DNA from: Devosia riboflavina
GTDB taxonomy: Bacteria > Pseudomonadota > Alphaproteobacteria > Rhizobiales > Devosiaceae
Length of the DNA stretch: 64,000 nt
Direction: 5' to 3'
NCBI RefSeq assembly: GCF_000743575.1
Contig: NZ_JQGC01000001.1
Span: forward strand, 62,001-126,000
Positions 6,963 through 16,676 of the stretch are shown piece after piece. The notes below the pieces were generated by a model. It ran no database searches. It was not told the DNA's origin and worked only from the letters and a program-made list of their open reading frames with translations. Numbering within the stretch: the stretch's first letter is position 1; every line of letters starts with the position of its first letter. The position numbers were made by a program, and so were the translations under genes.

Positions 6963-9092
6963 TTAATCCAAAAACACTGTCACCGTGTCGCCCCGCCCCT
7001 CGGCATCAACCACTGAGAGCGTGACATAGCCCGGCCCATCCGGCGTCCAGCTATCCTGCCGGGCAAACTGCGATCGCCCGAACGGCGCGCCATTGGCAAA
7101 GAAGGTGAAAGGCGGCACGCCATTCCGCACCTTCACCACCAATGGCGACTGCGAGCCGCTGCGCAGCCCCAGATCGACATCGACGCCATCACCTGGAAAG
7201 GCGATCTCGGGCGCAGAGACCCGCGCGACAAGATCCTCATCCGGATGCCTGAACCGACGCAGCGGCGTCGGCAGTTCCGTATTGGACGCAAACAGCACCC
7301 CTGCCGGCGCCTTGGGCAGAGCCGCCTTGCGGCTCCCCAACCGGTCAAACGCCTCAAACAGGATCGGCGCCGCCCCGGTGATCCCGGAAAGTCCCGGCAC
7401 CGGCGCCCCATCCGGCCGACCCACCCAAACACCCACCACCGTCTTGCCGTCGAAACCAATCGCCCAGGCGTCGCGATAGCCGTATGAGGTCCCTGTCTTG
7501 TAGGCCACGCGCCCCGGCGAGCCATTCAGCGGCGGCGGCACATCAGCCAGGATATCGGCGACATACCAGGCCGAAACCGGATCGAGTACCGCGGCCGAAA
7601 CCTGCGGCACCGGTCGCTCCCCCAGCCCATCGTAGAGCGAAACCGGCTTGCCGCCATGCCCCAGCGCCGCATAGACCGAAACGAGATCGCGCAGGGTGAT
7701 CCCCACACCACCCAGCCCCACCGCAAGGCTCGGCGCCGTATCCACCGGCAACAGCGGATTGGCGTGCGCCCGCTTCAGACGCGAGACCAGCCGCGCCGGC
7801 CCCACCGCATCGAGCACCACCACCGCCGGAATATTCAGCGATTCCGTCAGCGCATCATGGATAGTGACCGTACCGCGATTGAACCCATCGAAATTGACCG
7901 GCACATAGCCACCAAAGGCCGTCGGCCGGTCTTCAATGAGGCTTTGCGGATGCGCGAGCCCCAGTTCGAACGCCAACCCATAAATCAGCGGCTTCAGCGT
8001 CGAACCCGGCGAGCGCACCGCCTTGGTCATGTCGACAAAGCCAGCGCTCTCCGTCGCCAATAGCCCTGCCGACCCCACCGAGGCCAGAATTTCTCCGCTC
8101 TCGATATCTGCCGCCAGGATCGCCACCGACACTCTTGGATCGATCAACCGCGCCCGCGCCGCCGCCAAACGCTCCAGCGCATCCTGCAGTCTCTTGTCGA
8201 GCGTCAGCTCCACCGTCCGCGCCGTCGGCTGCGCCTTCACCGCCTGCTCGGCCATATGCGCCGCCAGCATCGGAAACGGTTTTCGCGCCGTCGGAACGGG
8301 CTCCAGCTTTGCCGCCCGCGCCTCTTCCTCGGCAATCGTGCCAAGCGACACCAGCCGATCGAGCACCATATTGCGGCTCGCCAAGGCTGCCGCCGCATCC
8401 CGATCCGGCCGCCGCGCCTCGGGCGATTGCGGCAACGCCACGAGCAGGGCCGCTTCCGCCGTCGTCAGCCGCGTCGGCTCCTTGCCGAAATAGGCCAGCG
8501 TCGCCGCACGAATGCCTTCGATATTCCCGCCATAGGGCGCCAGCGTCAGGTAGAGATCGAGAATCTGATCCTTGCTGAGATTGTCCTCAAGCTGCTGGGC
8601 ATGGATCATCTGCCTCAATTTGCCGAAGGCATTTCGCGTCGGCTGCCCCTCGACGAGACGCGCCACCTGCATGGTCAGCGTCGACCCGCCCGAAACCACC
8701 CTGCCTCCGGCTAGCACGAACTGCCCCGCCGCCCGCAGCATGGAATTCCAGGCAATGCCGTCGTGATCGGCAAAGCCGCGATCCTCATAGGCGATCAGCA
8801 TGTCGATAAAACGCTTGTCGACGCTGGCCCGCGTCACCGGCAGCCGCCAATGGCCACCCGCCGTCGTGAACGGCCGCAACAGCAGTCCATCCCGATCCGT
8901 CACCTCCGCCGAAACCGGCAGCGTCTGCAAATCCGGCACCGGCGGCAGCGACGCCGAAATCGTCGTTGTCCATGAAACAAGCTGGATGATGCCCGCCAGC
9001 ACCAGCACAAAAGCCGAAAAGCCCAGAAGTGTCAGCCGCGCCACCCATGGGCGCGGCCGCTTTTCTTGTCCCTCTGTATTCTCGTCCGTCAT
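6963..9092 (-). CDS. pbpC: Penicillin-binding protein 1C (bifunctional)
   Basis: A 709-residue class A PBP anchored by one N-terminal membrane segment (about 18-43). The GT51 transglycosylase domain has the catalytic Glu in AYEDRGFADHDG (E103) and the SGGSTLTMQVAR motif (134-145). The transpeptidase domain shows SxxK at S364-K367 (SPGSTLKP), SxN at S418-N420 (ESLN) and KTG at 532-534. A C-terminal BiPBP_C domain (about 615-709) is typical of PBP1C. The start overlaps the end of the alpha-2-macroglobulin gene by four bases, indicating translational coupling. This gene pair is recurrent in Gram-negative bacteria and is thought to couple cell-wall repair to protease trapping. Confidence 0.95.
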   Translation of the reverse strand: MTDENTEGQEKRPRPWVARLTLLGFSAFVLVLAGIIQLVSWTTTISASLPPVPDLQTLPVSAEVTDRDGLLLRPFTTAGGHWRLPVTRASVDKRFIDMLIAYEDRGFADHDGIAWNSMLRAAGQFVLAGGRVVSGGSTLTMQVARLVEGQPTRNAFGKLRQMIHAQQLEDNLSKDQILDLYLTLAPYGGNIEGIRAATLAYFGKEPTRLTTAEAALLVALPQSPEARRPDRDAAAALASRNMVLDRLVSLGTIAEEEARAAKLEPVPTARKPFPMLAAHMAEQAVKAQPTARTVELTLDKRLQDALERLAAARARLIDPRVSVAILAADIESGEILASVGSAGLLATESAGFVDMTKAVRSPGSTLKPLIYGLAFELGLAHPQSLIEDRPTAFGGYVPVNFDGFNRGTVTIHDALTESLNIPAVVVLDAVGPARLVSRLKRAHANPLLPVDTAPSLAVGLGGVGITLRDLVSVYAALGHGGKPVSLYDGLGERPVPQVSAAVLDPVSAWYVADILADVPPPLNGSPGRVAYKTGTSYGYRDAWAIGFDGKTVVGVWVGRPDGAPVPGLSGITGAAPILFEAFDRLGSRKAALPKAPAGVLFASNTELPTPLRRFRHPDEDLVARVSAPEIAFPGDGVDVDLGLRSGSQSPLVVKVRNGVPPFTFFANGAPFGRSQFARQDSWTPDGPGYVTLSVVDAEGRGDTVTVFLD

Positions 9093-12000
9093 TGGCCTTG
9101 AGCGGTGATCTCGATCGAGTACGCCGCCGTATTGCCGCGGGATTCAGGACGATACATGTCTTCCACCGTCGCGCCCGGCAGCACGAACGTACCCGGCGTC
9201 ACCGCGCGAACCATATAGGCCGTGGTGAAGGTGCCGGGGTCCGAGCCATAGCGGAAAGCGGCGATATATTGGTCAGTCCGCGATTCCACATGCACCGGCA
9301 TATTGAGTGACAGCCAGTTGAAATCCGACACGCCCTCGCCATCCGACAGGTTGGGGTTCTCGATTTCAAAACCCGCCGGCAGCGGATCAGCGACGACATA
9401 TTGCCCCGACCCCAGATCATGCGGCCGCACGCGCAACACCACGATCAGCCTATCATTCTGCGCCAACGTGCCTTCGGTCGGGTCGACCTCGGTGCCATCG
9501 GGCAGGTAGTAGGCCCGCGAAATGGCAAAGCCATCGTCCGAAGCCTCCGGCGGCACCGCCGGATAACCCGTCACCGTCACTTTGGCCTCGGTATCCGCCG
9601 ATCCGCCATTGGCGATTTCGACCGTCTCAAAGCCCGCCTGCTCGACGCGGCGATAAACCTGCCCCGTCAGCGCCTCGCCATTGATGGTAACAGAACCATC
9701 CGTGGTACTTGCTCCAAGAGCCGAAGCCGCCAGCAGCGTCCAGGTATCCTCCTGCGTCGAAGTATAGCGCGTCCGATCCCGTAGCTTTGCCAGCTGGTTG
9801 GCGAGCGAGGTCAGGTCGACCCCAGCCGGCTTGAACTCAGCGGCAAGCGCCAGCACACCGGCCATATCACGCAACCGGCTGCCATAATCGTTGCGATAGC
9901 GGTTGCTGTCCCTTGCCTTGCCCACGCTCTCGACTGCGGCCACAAAAGCCTCATTGGCGCGCGTCGTATCGCCATAGAGCGCCAGTGCCGCACCAAGCTG
10001 CGCCTGTGCCAGCGGCGAACCGAAGGCCGCAAGCCGAGCTTCAAAATAGTAGCGGAGATCACCCATCGCCACCCGACCGGCGCGCGCCAGATCATAGAGC
10101 GCATAGGCAATGTCCTCGCCGCCATTCTCGAAGTCGCTGGCATAGGAGAGCTGGTTCGAGAGATTGTCGAGCGCCATGCTGAGGGCCTGTTCGGGCACGG
10201 CATAGCCGGCCGCCTTGGCACGCAGCAGGAAGTCGGTGACAAACCCATCAAGCCAGAAATCGCCACCATCGAACGGTCCCCAGAGACCAAAACCGCCGGC
10301 CGAAGTCTGCTTGGCCAGAGTGCTGGCAATGGCATCGATCACCGTCTGGTTGAGCTTGTCATCCCCAGCCACCCCGATCATCTGCGCCACCTCATTGAGG
10401 TAGAGCAGCGGCAGGGCGCGGCTGGATGTCTGCTCGGCACAGCCATAGGGGTAGCGATCGAGCGAGAGCAGCAGCCCCGGCACATCGAGCCGCGCGATCG
10501 GCCCGATGGCAAGGGTCATCGATCCGGTATCGGCCAGCAGCCCATCGAAATAGCTGGCGTCGATTGAAGCGCTGCCATCCGCCTTGATCGGCACCAAACG
10601 GCTGGTTGTGATGGGCGCACTGGTCGGCCGCACCCCGAGGAGAAGCTCCTTGGTCTGCGCCGTTCCATCCGGCCCGGTCACCGTCAACTGCACCGGCCAA
10701 TCGCCGATCTGCATGCCGTTGAGCTTGAGATCGAGTGACGTCCGCTCTCCCTGCCCGAGGTCAACATCGGTCGTCTCTGCCGAGGTCGAAATCCCCTCGC
10801 CGGTAGACAACGCCACCTCGTAGGAACCGGCAGCCCCGCCAACATTGTTGACCTCAACCAGCAGCCGCGCCTCGTCACCCACGCGCAGGAAGCGCGGCGG
10901 GCTCAGCGTCACAACCACCGGATCGCGCACGATGACATCGACCGAAGCATGCCCCACCGCCGAAGCGGTCCAGGCCATAGCCATCACGCGCACCGTGCCG
11001 GTGAAGTCAGGCATGTCGAACGTCACCGTCGCCTTGCCATCCGCATCGACTTCCACGATGCCGGTATGCAGCGCCACCAGCACCGAGATTGGCGGCGGCG
11101 TGCCGAGGCGCGAACCGCCACCATCGCCACCCGAGCGCATCGCACCCGCCAGCCCCTGCGTCGGATCGATCAGCGAGCCATAAAGGTCGCGGATTTCCAT
11201 ACCGAGCTGGCGCTGGCCAAAGTAATAGTCATCCGGCGCCGGCACCTTGAAGTTGGTGACATTGAGAATGCCGAGGTCCACCGCAGCCACGGCCACATAG
11301 GCCTTCTCGCCCGCAGCCACATTGGCGAGATCAACGCTCACCTCAAAGCTCTGCCGCGGCAGCGTCACATCGGGCGCGTCGAGCTTGACGTCAAGCTTGC
11401 GGTCGCCCGGCTCCACATCGGCAAAGGCGAGACCCAGCGCCCGCGAAGGCATGCGCTTTTCCGCCGTGTCAGACGGGCGATAGAGCACCGCCGTCACATA
11501 GGCGCCCGGACCCCATTCCTCGGTCACTTCCAGTGGCACGGTGGTGCCACCTTCCGGAACCTCGACTGCCTCCATGGCAATGACGCGATTGTCGATCACC
11601 ATGACCAGCGCCGTACCGGCAAACTGCGGATCGAGCTTCAAGTTCGCCGTCTCGCCCACCTTATAGGCCGGCTTGTCGAGCGCCACCTGCAGCGTGTCCG
11701 GCGTGTCCGAACCCGCATCGGCATAATAGTAGCCGGCATAGAACTCATAGCTCGACGAGGTGCCCCGGCCCTCGACTTCGAGACGATAGAGCCCCCAATT
11801 AACATTGGCGCCCACCGTCACCGAACCGCCATCGGGCGTGTCGGCCGAGCCATTGGCAATCTCGCGCGTGGTGGTGATCCCCTCCCACTGCCAGGTGCTG
11901 CCATTGCGATACCACTGATAATTCGTCTCGACGCGCGACAGCGTCCAACCGAGCCCCGAGGCCGCAACCTTCTCACCCTCGGGCGACACAACGATCAGTT

Positions 12001-14572
12001 CAAACTGCGCTTCGCTGCCCTCTTCGAGCCCCGTCGCGTCGGCAAAGACCGGCTTGATCCCGATCCGGTCGCCATCGGCCAGAACCGGCCTTGTAATGCT
12101 GCGTTCCACGGTGCGCCCGCTGGTATCCACCAGCCGCAACAGCACCTGCGCTTCGAGCGGCCGCGTCGTCGCCTGCCCCTCGGGCAAGAACACTTCGGCC
12201 ACCGCATTGCCGTCGTCATCGGTCACCCCTACCGTGCCGAGCGGCTCGCGCGTGGTTTCGATGGTGTCGTCCAACCGGCCAAAAGTGAATCCCGGAAATT
12301 CTGGCAGCGTCGTCCGCGGCCGCACAATGGCATCGGCCTCGACCGACAATCCCGGAGCCGTCGCGCCATAGAGATATTTCGCCGCGATATCGATCCGGTT
12401 GACATCAGTGGCCGAGAAAGCACCCTCGCCCTGCGGCTTGATTTCAAAGGCCAGACGCTCCGGCTCGAAATCTTCCACGAGGAAGGTTGTGCTGGAAAGC
12501 GAAGCCGCATTCGGATCGGAATAGACCCGCAGCGTCCAGGAGCCACGCATGGCTTCGCTGGCCATGGGCAGTGCCGCATAATAGCCGCCCGCGCCTTGGT
12601 CATCCATCACCTGGCTCGACGCCACCACGCCATCCGGGCGCTCGACTTCGAGCGTCAGCGGTAGGTTCTCCACCGCCTCTGCCCGCGCATCGCGCAACAG
12701 CGCCGTCAGATGCACCACCTCGCCCGGCCGATAGACGCCGCGCTCGGTCGTCATAAAGAGATCAAGCGGCCCCGGCGACGGGCGCCCCTCGACACCGCGA
12801 TCGGTCAGGTCAAAGGCAGGCTTTGAAAGATCGAGGAAGGCATAATCCCCCTCCGTCTCCGCCACCAGCAATTGCGGCGCCCTTCCGCCCGTGCCGCGCG
12901 CCAGACCCGGCGCAAACACCGCGCGACCATCCGCATCGGTCTTCGCCTCGCCCAGAATTTCATTGTTGACCGCCACGAGCCGCACATCAGCCCCAGCCAC
13001 CGGCTGAGCCGTCGCAAGGCTGCGCACAAAGGCATGCACGCCATCGTCGCCGGCAATCGTCGTCACGCCAAGATCGGTGACAATAAACCACTGCGTCGCG
13101 AGATCGGACCAATAATCGTCTTCCGGCTCGCCCTTGATCCGTGCCGTAATCACATACGCCCCGGCCTCCAGCGTCCCCAGCGCTTCGGCCACCGGAATAG
13201 CCGTCGTCGTCAGCGCATTATTGTCGCCCTGCGCCAGGTCAACCTCGCCGGTCCACACTTGTTCGCCAACGCGATCGGCAATGTCCTCGGCATTGTACTG
13301 GCTGAGGCTCCCCTGGAACACGCCATCGCGTACGGCCGTCGCAATACCACGATCGCCAATGCGGTAGATCATCACCTCGGCCGTCTCGGCATTGACCGAA
13401 GTGATCGGCAGCCCGCCGCCAAGCCCAGCCGGCATCACATAGGCATTGTTGGCAAAGCCGACGAAAGGCGCGCGATCCGGCACATAGACGCTTAGGTCGA
13501 CATCCCGACGCAGTTCTTCCCCATTGGCCGAAGCCAGACCCGCCCGCAGCTTGATCGTATAGCGATTGCCGTGCTGCACGCCCTCGACGCAGATCTGCTC
13601 GCTTTCGGTCTCAACCGAAACCTGCGGCGCATTGGCGACCGACACATAGGCCGAGAGGTCACTGCTGCCGAGCGGCTCGGAAAACACCACGCAGATGCGC
13701 GGCGACGCAGCTTCCGCATCGACCACATGGTCCGTTACCCGGAACCCGTGCTGCGCCACGACGCTATCGAGATGCGCTTCCACATCGACATCCGGCACCA
13801 GCGTCAAAGCCGCACGATAGGTCGCGATTACTTCGCGCCACATCTCGCGATATTCCATGGAATTGGCGAGTGCCCTGAGGCTCGCCGCCCGCTCGTCTTC
13901 GCTCGTCGAGCGCAAAAAGGCATTCATCGCTGCATTGGAGCCGACATAGGAGAGGTCGTAGCTATTGTCCCCCTCGCTCTGCCCGGCCACCGCATCAGCG
14001 CGCCGCAGCGCGGCCTCGGCCAGTGCCTGCCACACGGCGCGGTCATTGGCATTGATCGCGAGGGCCTGCCGGTAAGCGACCATCGCGGCCTGATAATTCT
14101 CGTTCGCCACCTCTTCGTCGCCCGAAGCCACGAGATCGGCATAGACCGCCTTCGGCGCCGGCGCATCGGTCTGCGGCAGGTCGCGCGCAAAGCCCTTGGC
14201 GGCATCGACAATAGACTGCGCGGGGAACGGCAATTCCGCCTGCCGCACCGCCTCGGTCACCGCCGGGGTGGGCGAACGGCTGATCCGACCCGAAGTCGCC
14301 CCCGAAAACTCCGCGCGATCACCAACGTCTCCCTTGAGGAAGCACCATTGGCTGCGCGCATTATAGGTAAAGGCGCGACAGATATTGTCCTCGCTACACG
14401 CCGCCTGGCAGCTGTCGAGGTCCGTGTTCTTGACGATGGAATAGTCGAACCCGGGCAGGTCGGTATTTTCGAAGAGCGTTATCTTCGTCTCGGCGGCCAC
14501 AGGCACAAGCCCGGCCAAAGCCAGCACCAAAGCGCCAAAGACGGTACGAATTGCGCGGCGTCCACCCAGCAT
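9089..14572 (-). CDS. Alpha-2-macroglobulin family protein (YfhM-like, PAN-domain containing)
   Basis: A periplasmic protease-trap-like protein of 1827 residues. The signal peptide (about 1-27, ending VPVAA-ET) has no lipobox Cys, so it is probably soluble or attached some other way. A PAN/Apple-like module with paired Cys (about 30-95) and a TPR-like stretch (about 150-190, ENYQAAMVAYRQALAINAND) precede the macroglobulin domains. The MG2-type domain starts near 605 (ERGVYRPGEVVHLTALLRDA). The thioester motif YPYGCAEQTSS is intact with Cys1378, followed by the alpha/alpha-toroid domain. Family knowledge: the bacterial protein traps attacking proteases and works with PBP1C, whose gene overlaps its 3' end. 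The N-terminal PAN-TPR extension is an elaboration over the E. coli protein. Confidence 0.93.
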   Translation of the reverse strand: MLGGRRAIRTVFGALVLALAGLVPVAAETKITLFENTDLPGFDYSIVKNTDLDSCQAACSEDNICRAFTYNARSQWCFLKGDVGDRAEFSGATSGRISRSPTPAVTEAVRQAELPFPAQSIVDAAKGFARDLPQTDAPAPKAVYADLVASGDEEVANENYQAAMVAYRQALAINANDRAVWQALAEAALRRADAVAGQSEGDNSYDLSYVGSNAAMNAFLRSTSEDERAASLRALANSMEYREMWREVIATYRAALTLVPDVDVEAHLDSVVAQHGFRVTDHVVDAEAASPRICVVFSEPLGSSDLSAYVSVANAPQVSVETESEQICVEGVQHGNRYTIKLRAGLASANGEELRRDVDLSVYVPDRAPFVGFANNAYVMPAGLGGGLPITSVNAETAEVMIYRIGDRGIATAVRDGVFQGSLSQYNAEDIADRVGEQVWTGEVDLAQGDNNALTTTAIPVAEALGTLEAGAYVITARIKGEPEDDYWSDLATQWFIVTDLGVTTIAGDDGVHAFVRSLATAQPVAGADVRLVAVNNEILGEAKTDADGRAVFAPGLARGTGGRAPQLLVAETEGDYAFLDLSKPAFDLTDRGVEGRPSPGPLDLFMTTERGVYRPGEVVHLTALLRDARAEAVENLPLTLEVERPDGVVASSQVMDDQGAGGYYAALPMASEAMRGSWTLRVYSDPNAASLSSTTFLVEDFEPERLAFEIKPQGEGAFSATDVNRIDIAAKYLYGATAPGLSVEADAIVRPRTTLPEFPGFTFGRLDDTIETTREPLGTVGVTDDDGNAVAEVFLPEGQATTRPLEAQVLLRLVDTSGRTVERSITRPVLADGDRIGIKPVFADATGLEEGSEAQFELIVVSPEGEKVAASGLGWTLSRVETNYQWYRNGSTWQWEGITTTREIANGSADTPDGGSVTVGANVNWGLYRLEVEGRGTSSSYEFYAGYYYADAGSDTPDTLQVALDKPAYKVGETANLKLDPQFAGTALVMVIDNRVIAMEAVEVPEGGTTVPLEVTEEWGPGAYVTAVLYRPSDTAEKRMPSRALGLAFADVEPGDRKLDVKLDAPDVTLPRQSFEVSVDLANVAAGEKAYVAVAAVDLGILNVTNFKVPAPDDYYFGQRQLGMEIRDLYGSLIDPTQGLAGAMRSGGDGGGSRLGTPPPISVLVALHTGIVEVDADGKATVTFDMPDFTGTVRVMAMAWTASAVGHASVDVIVRDPVVVTLSPPRFLRVGDEARLLVEVNNVGGAAGSYEVALSTGEGISTSAETTDVDLGQGERTSLDLKLNGMQIGDWPVQLTVTGPDGTAQTKELLLGVRPTSAPITTSRLVPIKADGSASIDASYFDGLLADTGSMTLAIGPIARLDVPGLLLSLDRYPYGCAEQTSSRALPLLYLNEVAQMIGVAGDDKLNQTVIDAIASTLAKQTSAGGFGLWGPFDGGDFWLDGFVTDFLLRAKAAGYAVPEQALSMALDNLSNQLSYASDFENGGEDIAYALYDLARAGRVAMGDLRYYFEARLAAFGSPLAQAQLGAALALYGDTTRANEAFVAAVESVGKARDSNRYRNDYGSRLRDMAGVLALAAEFKPAGVDLTSLANQLAKLRDRTRYTSTQEDTWTLLAASALGASTTDGSVTINGEALTGQVYRRVEQAGFETVEIANGGSADTEAKVTVTGYPAVPPEASDDGFAISRAYYLPDGTEVDPTEGTLAQNDRLIVVLRVRPHDLGSGQYVVADPLPAGFEIENPNLSDGEGVSDFNWLSLNMPVHVESRTDQYIAAFRYGSDPGTFTTAYMVRAVTPGTFVLPGATVEDMYRPESRGNTAAYSIEITAQGQ

Positions 14573-14684
14573 TCTGCCCTCCCAGAAACGGCACCGAATA
14601 GAGATGCCAACCCCGATGAGAAAGCAAGGGGCAGGGAAATTATGACATTTTCAAAGCAATTTAGGGGTTTGCGAAGACAAAAGC

Positions 14685-14703
14685 GTGGCTGTCCCACAGC
14701 CAC
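14685..14703 (-). terminator. Rho-independent terminator
   Basis: The hairpin GTGGCTGT/ACAGCCAC with a 3-base loop is followed in the minus direction by GCTTTTG. It is correctly placed about 220 bases beyond the stop of the unrecognised gene at 14927-15490 and before the alpha-2-macroglobulin gene. Apart from this hairpin I see nothing in the 354-base gap 14573-14926. Confidence 0.65.
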
Positions 14704-14926
14704 CCTCTCTTGGCAATTGCACCACCCGCCCCGCAAGCCATGCGGTCCTGTACAAGGGGTTTCAAGATTTCCGCTATCGACCCCCAAGTCGGCCGTTGCC
14801 GTTTGTCGGGCAGTCACCTCGAAGCGGTCATGGCCAGACCTGCGAAGCAACCAGTCTCTGGTGACCAAGTTCGTAGCGGTGCTGGCATCAAGCACAAGCG
14901 AGCGGCCGGGGGATCTCTCTGCCGGC

Positions 14927-15490
14927 TTAGGGCGTATTGCTTTCAGCTACCTTCAGCGCCCGAGCAATCATATCTACGCTCACATAATTGACGAAACCAA
15001 GCCTGTCGCCAGCCCTCATACTAGATAGATAAGCTTCTAAGCGCTCCACATCTCTCAGAATCGCGAGTGCCGCGAGGTGCCAGATCGGGCGCGCACCCGG
15101 CGCGCTCGTTGGAAGCCTGGAGTAATCGATTATTGCTTGTCCGATGTCTTGCTCAACGGCCCATTGCCAAGCCGCCGCGCTAAGCGCCTCCACCTCGGCT
15201 CCGCTAATCTCTTTCGCTCGTAGCTCGGGAGGACGCAACGCGCGTACCAAGGGATCTCCATGCTGTTGCGCCCGATCACCGGAGATTTCTGCGCACGCGT
15301 TTGAGAAAATCTCAGTGGTCACACTGAGGGCGCAGTACAGCACCGTCTCTTCAGACAAGTTCCTAATGCCGAAGACCATTTGTATCCGCCTGTCTACAAG
15401 GTCTTGTTCAGCGAAAAAGTCACCGACGTTGTCCCTGCCCACGCTCCAACCAACCGCGGCCAGGCTAGACGCCACCTGTTTCACATTCAT
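14927..15490 (-). CDS. Hypothetical protein, 187 aa
   Basis: I do not recognise this protein with certainty. It begins MNVKQVASSLAAVGWSVGRD, has a central region rich in short helices (AEVEALSAAAWQWAVEQDIG) and ends with a helical tail. There is no signal peptide, membrane segment or known catalytic motif. Codon usage looks less GC3-biased than that of its neighbours, and it is isolated between intergenic scars, so recent acquisition is possible. Its own terminator at 14685-14703 supports it as an independent transcription unit. The general layout recalls small uncharacterised DUF proteins associated with toxins or immunity in Proteobacteria, but this is weak. Confidence 0.65.
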   Translation of the reverse strand: MNVKQVASSLAAVGWSVGRDNVGDFFAEQDLVDRRIQMVFGIRNLSEETVLYCALSVTTEIFSNACAEISGDRAQQHGDPLVRALRPPELRAKEISGAEVEALSAAAWQWAVEQDIGQAIIDYSRLPTSAPGARPIWHLAALAILRDVERLEAYLSSMRAGDRLGFVNYVSVDMIARALKVAESNTP

Positions 15491-15695
15491 TGTCCAGCTC
15501 CGGGGAACGTCCTAAGGATGACCGGTATTTGCGCGATCTAACAGACTAGATCATTCGACAGAATGGCCGTTTCTATACATGTCGTTCCAACCCGACAGTC
15601 TCCTTCCCACCCCAGTTTCGCCGCGTCCTACTTGCCTCGATTGCGCCTTACTGAGTGAATAGCCAAGACGAGCGCAATGCTAAGAGGGTTCGCGG

Positions 15696-16222
15696 CTAAT
15701 TCGCTGGTGCCGACGCAGCGGCAGGCCCAGATTTGGCCCTGCCCCGCCATCCCTCCATCACCCACCACCCCAACCCAATCACCACGCGCACGACCAGCGC
15801 GCTCCTCAGCCAAGTCTCCACCTCCGTGATTGGCGTTCCCCAGATCCGCCGCGCAGAAAAGATGAGCAGGTTCGAAACCAGCCGATAGCTCAGCACATGC
15901 CGCCCCGGCAACAGGAGCAGTTTGGAGGCACGGGCAGCGACCAAACGCGCCAGGGCCCAATAGAGCGCCAGTGCCAAAGCCGGCCCGATCACCCAGAGCA
16001 CGGCGGAAAGCGTCCCGACAAGGCTCCTGTCTGGTGTACCTGCAAGGCGAGAAACCCCGAGCAAAGGACCACCAGCGCCCAATGCACCCTGCTCAGTTTC
16101 CCGCCTGATCTCCCCAGCCGAATGCCGACGAGGAACCACGGCAGATAGGGCAGCAGGGGAAAACTCGCGAAGAGTGTCGTGCCCAACAGCGTCGCCGAGG
16201 CCCGGCAGCCACAAGTCGAGGG
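15696..16222 (-). pseudogene. Truncated, frameshifted acyltransferase copy
   Basis: This is a decayed paralogue of the intact acyltransferase at 44336-45343. Both contain LWVIGPALALALYWALARL, then LLLPGRHVLSY, LVSNLLIFSARRIWG and a WW-containing last helix, and both end at comparable stops. Against the intact gene this copy lacks about four bases near 16000 (frameshift between the FPP and VLWVIG segments) and has one extra C near 16200. Homology stops abruptly at about 16222, so the first half of the gene, including the conserved His-containing first helix, is missing. It cannot encode a full enzyme. It lies downstream of the cyclic glucan synthase gene on the same strand. Confidence 0.8.
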
Positions 16223-16676
16223 TGATCGAACTGATCAGAGCCTCGCCACGGTCACCGGAGCCCACGCTGCCGCTGGCGCTGAAGAGTTGGCCGCCATTCG
16301 AGATATCGAACCAGCCTGGACCACTAGCCCGATTTGGACGTCGATGTTGCTGTCGACCAATGCGGGATCTGTCGGATTGCTGTCACCCCCAATTAGCACC
16401 TGCTGCGCCGCAACGGGGCTCGTCGAGCCAAGGGAAACAGCAAGGCCAATCTATGGTGCGACGTAGCCACATATTCTGCATCGACGCCGACCCGAGATGA
16501 ATCAAACAATGAACAGATTTGAAAACATCATGCTTAATTGTTCGATAATTTGTGGCCAGTCCGAGGTTTAGGCCCCGACGATGACGATTCTGACCCCGTT
16601 TCGGTCAAGAAGGCCCCAACCGTCGACCCTTGAAGGCTGATGTTCAATCCTGGCCAACTGCCGACACCGGGGTGGC
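16223..16676. other. Scar region with no intact gene
   Basis: There is no convincing gene in this 454-base stretch. On the minus strand, 16223-16330 reads SNGGQLFSASGSVGSGDRGE in frame with the acyltransferase remnant. About 16310-16440 holds a second short protein-like stretch (DPALVDSNIDVQIG) in another frame. Together these look like a broken piece of an unrelated, possibly secreted, Gly/Ser-rich protein fused to the acyltransferase fragment. An AT-rich patch at 16500-16550 precedes more GC-rich non-coding DNA up to the stop of the glucan synthase gene. Confidence 0.4.

Noticed and set aside
10949..12664. Plus-strand open frame of 571 codons opposite the alpha-2-macroglobulin gene
   Set aside because: His/Arg-rich shadow of a high-GC gene on the other strand; no family similarity.
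16550..16676. Possible insertion-sequence end (GGGGTCAGAAT-like sequence on the minus strand)
   Set aside because: No inverted-repeat partner, target duplication or transposase fragment was found nearby.
14573..16676. Search for tRNA genes or an attachment site explaining the scar region
   Set aside because: No cloverleaf-compatible sequence or direct repeats at the edges were seen.
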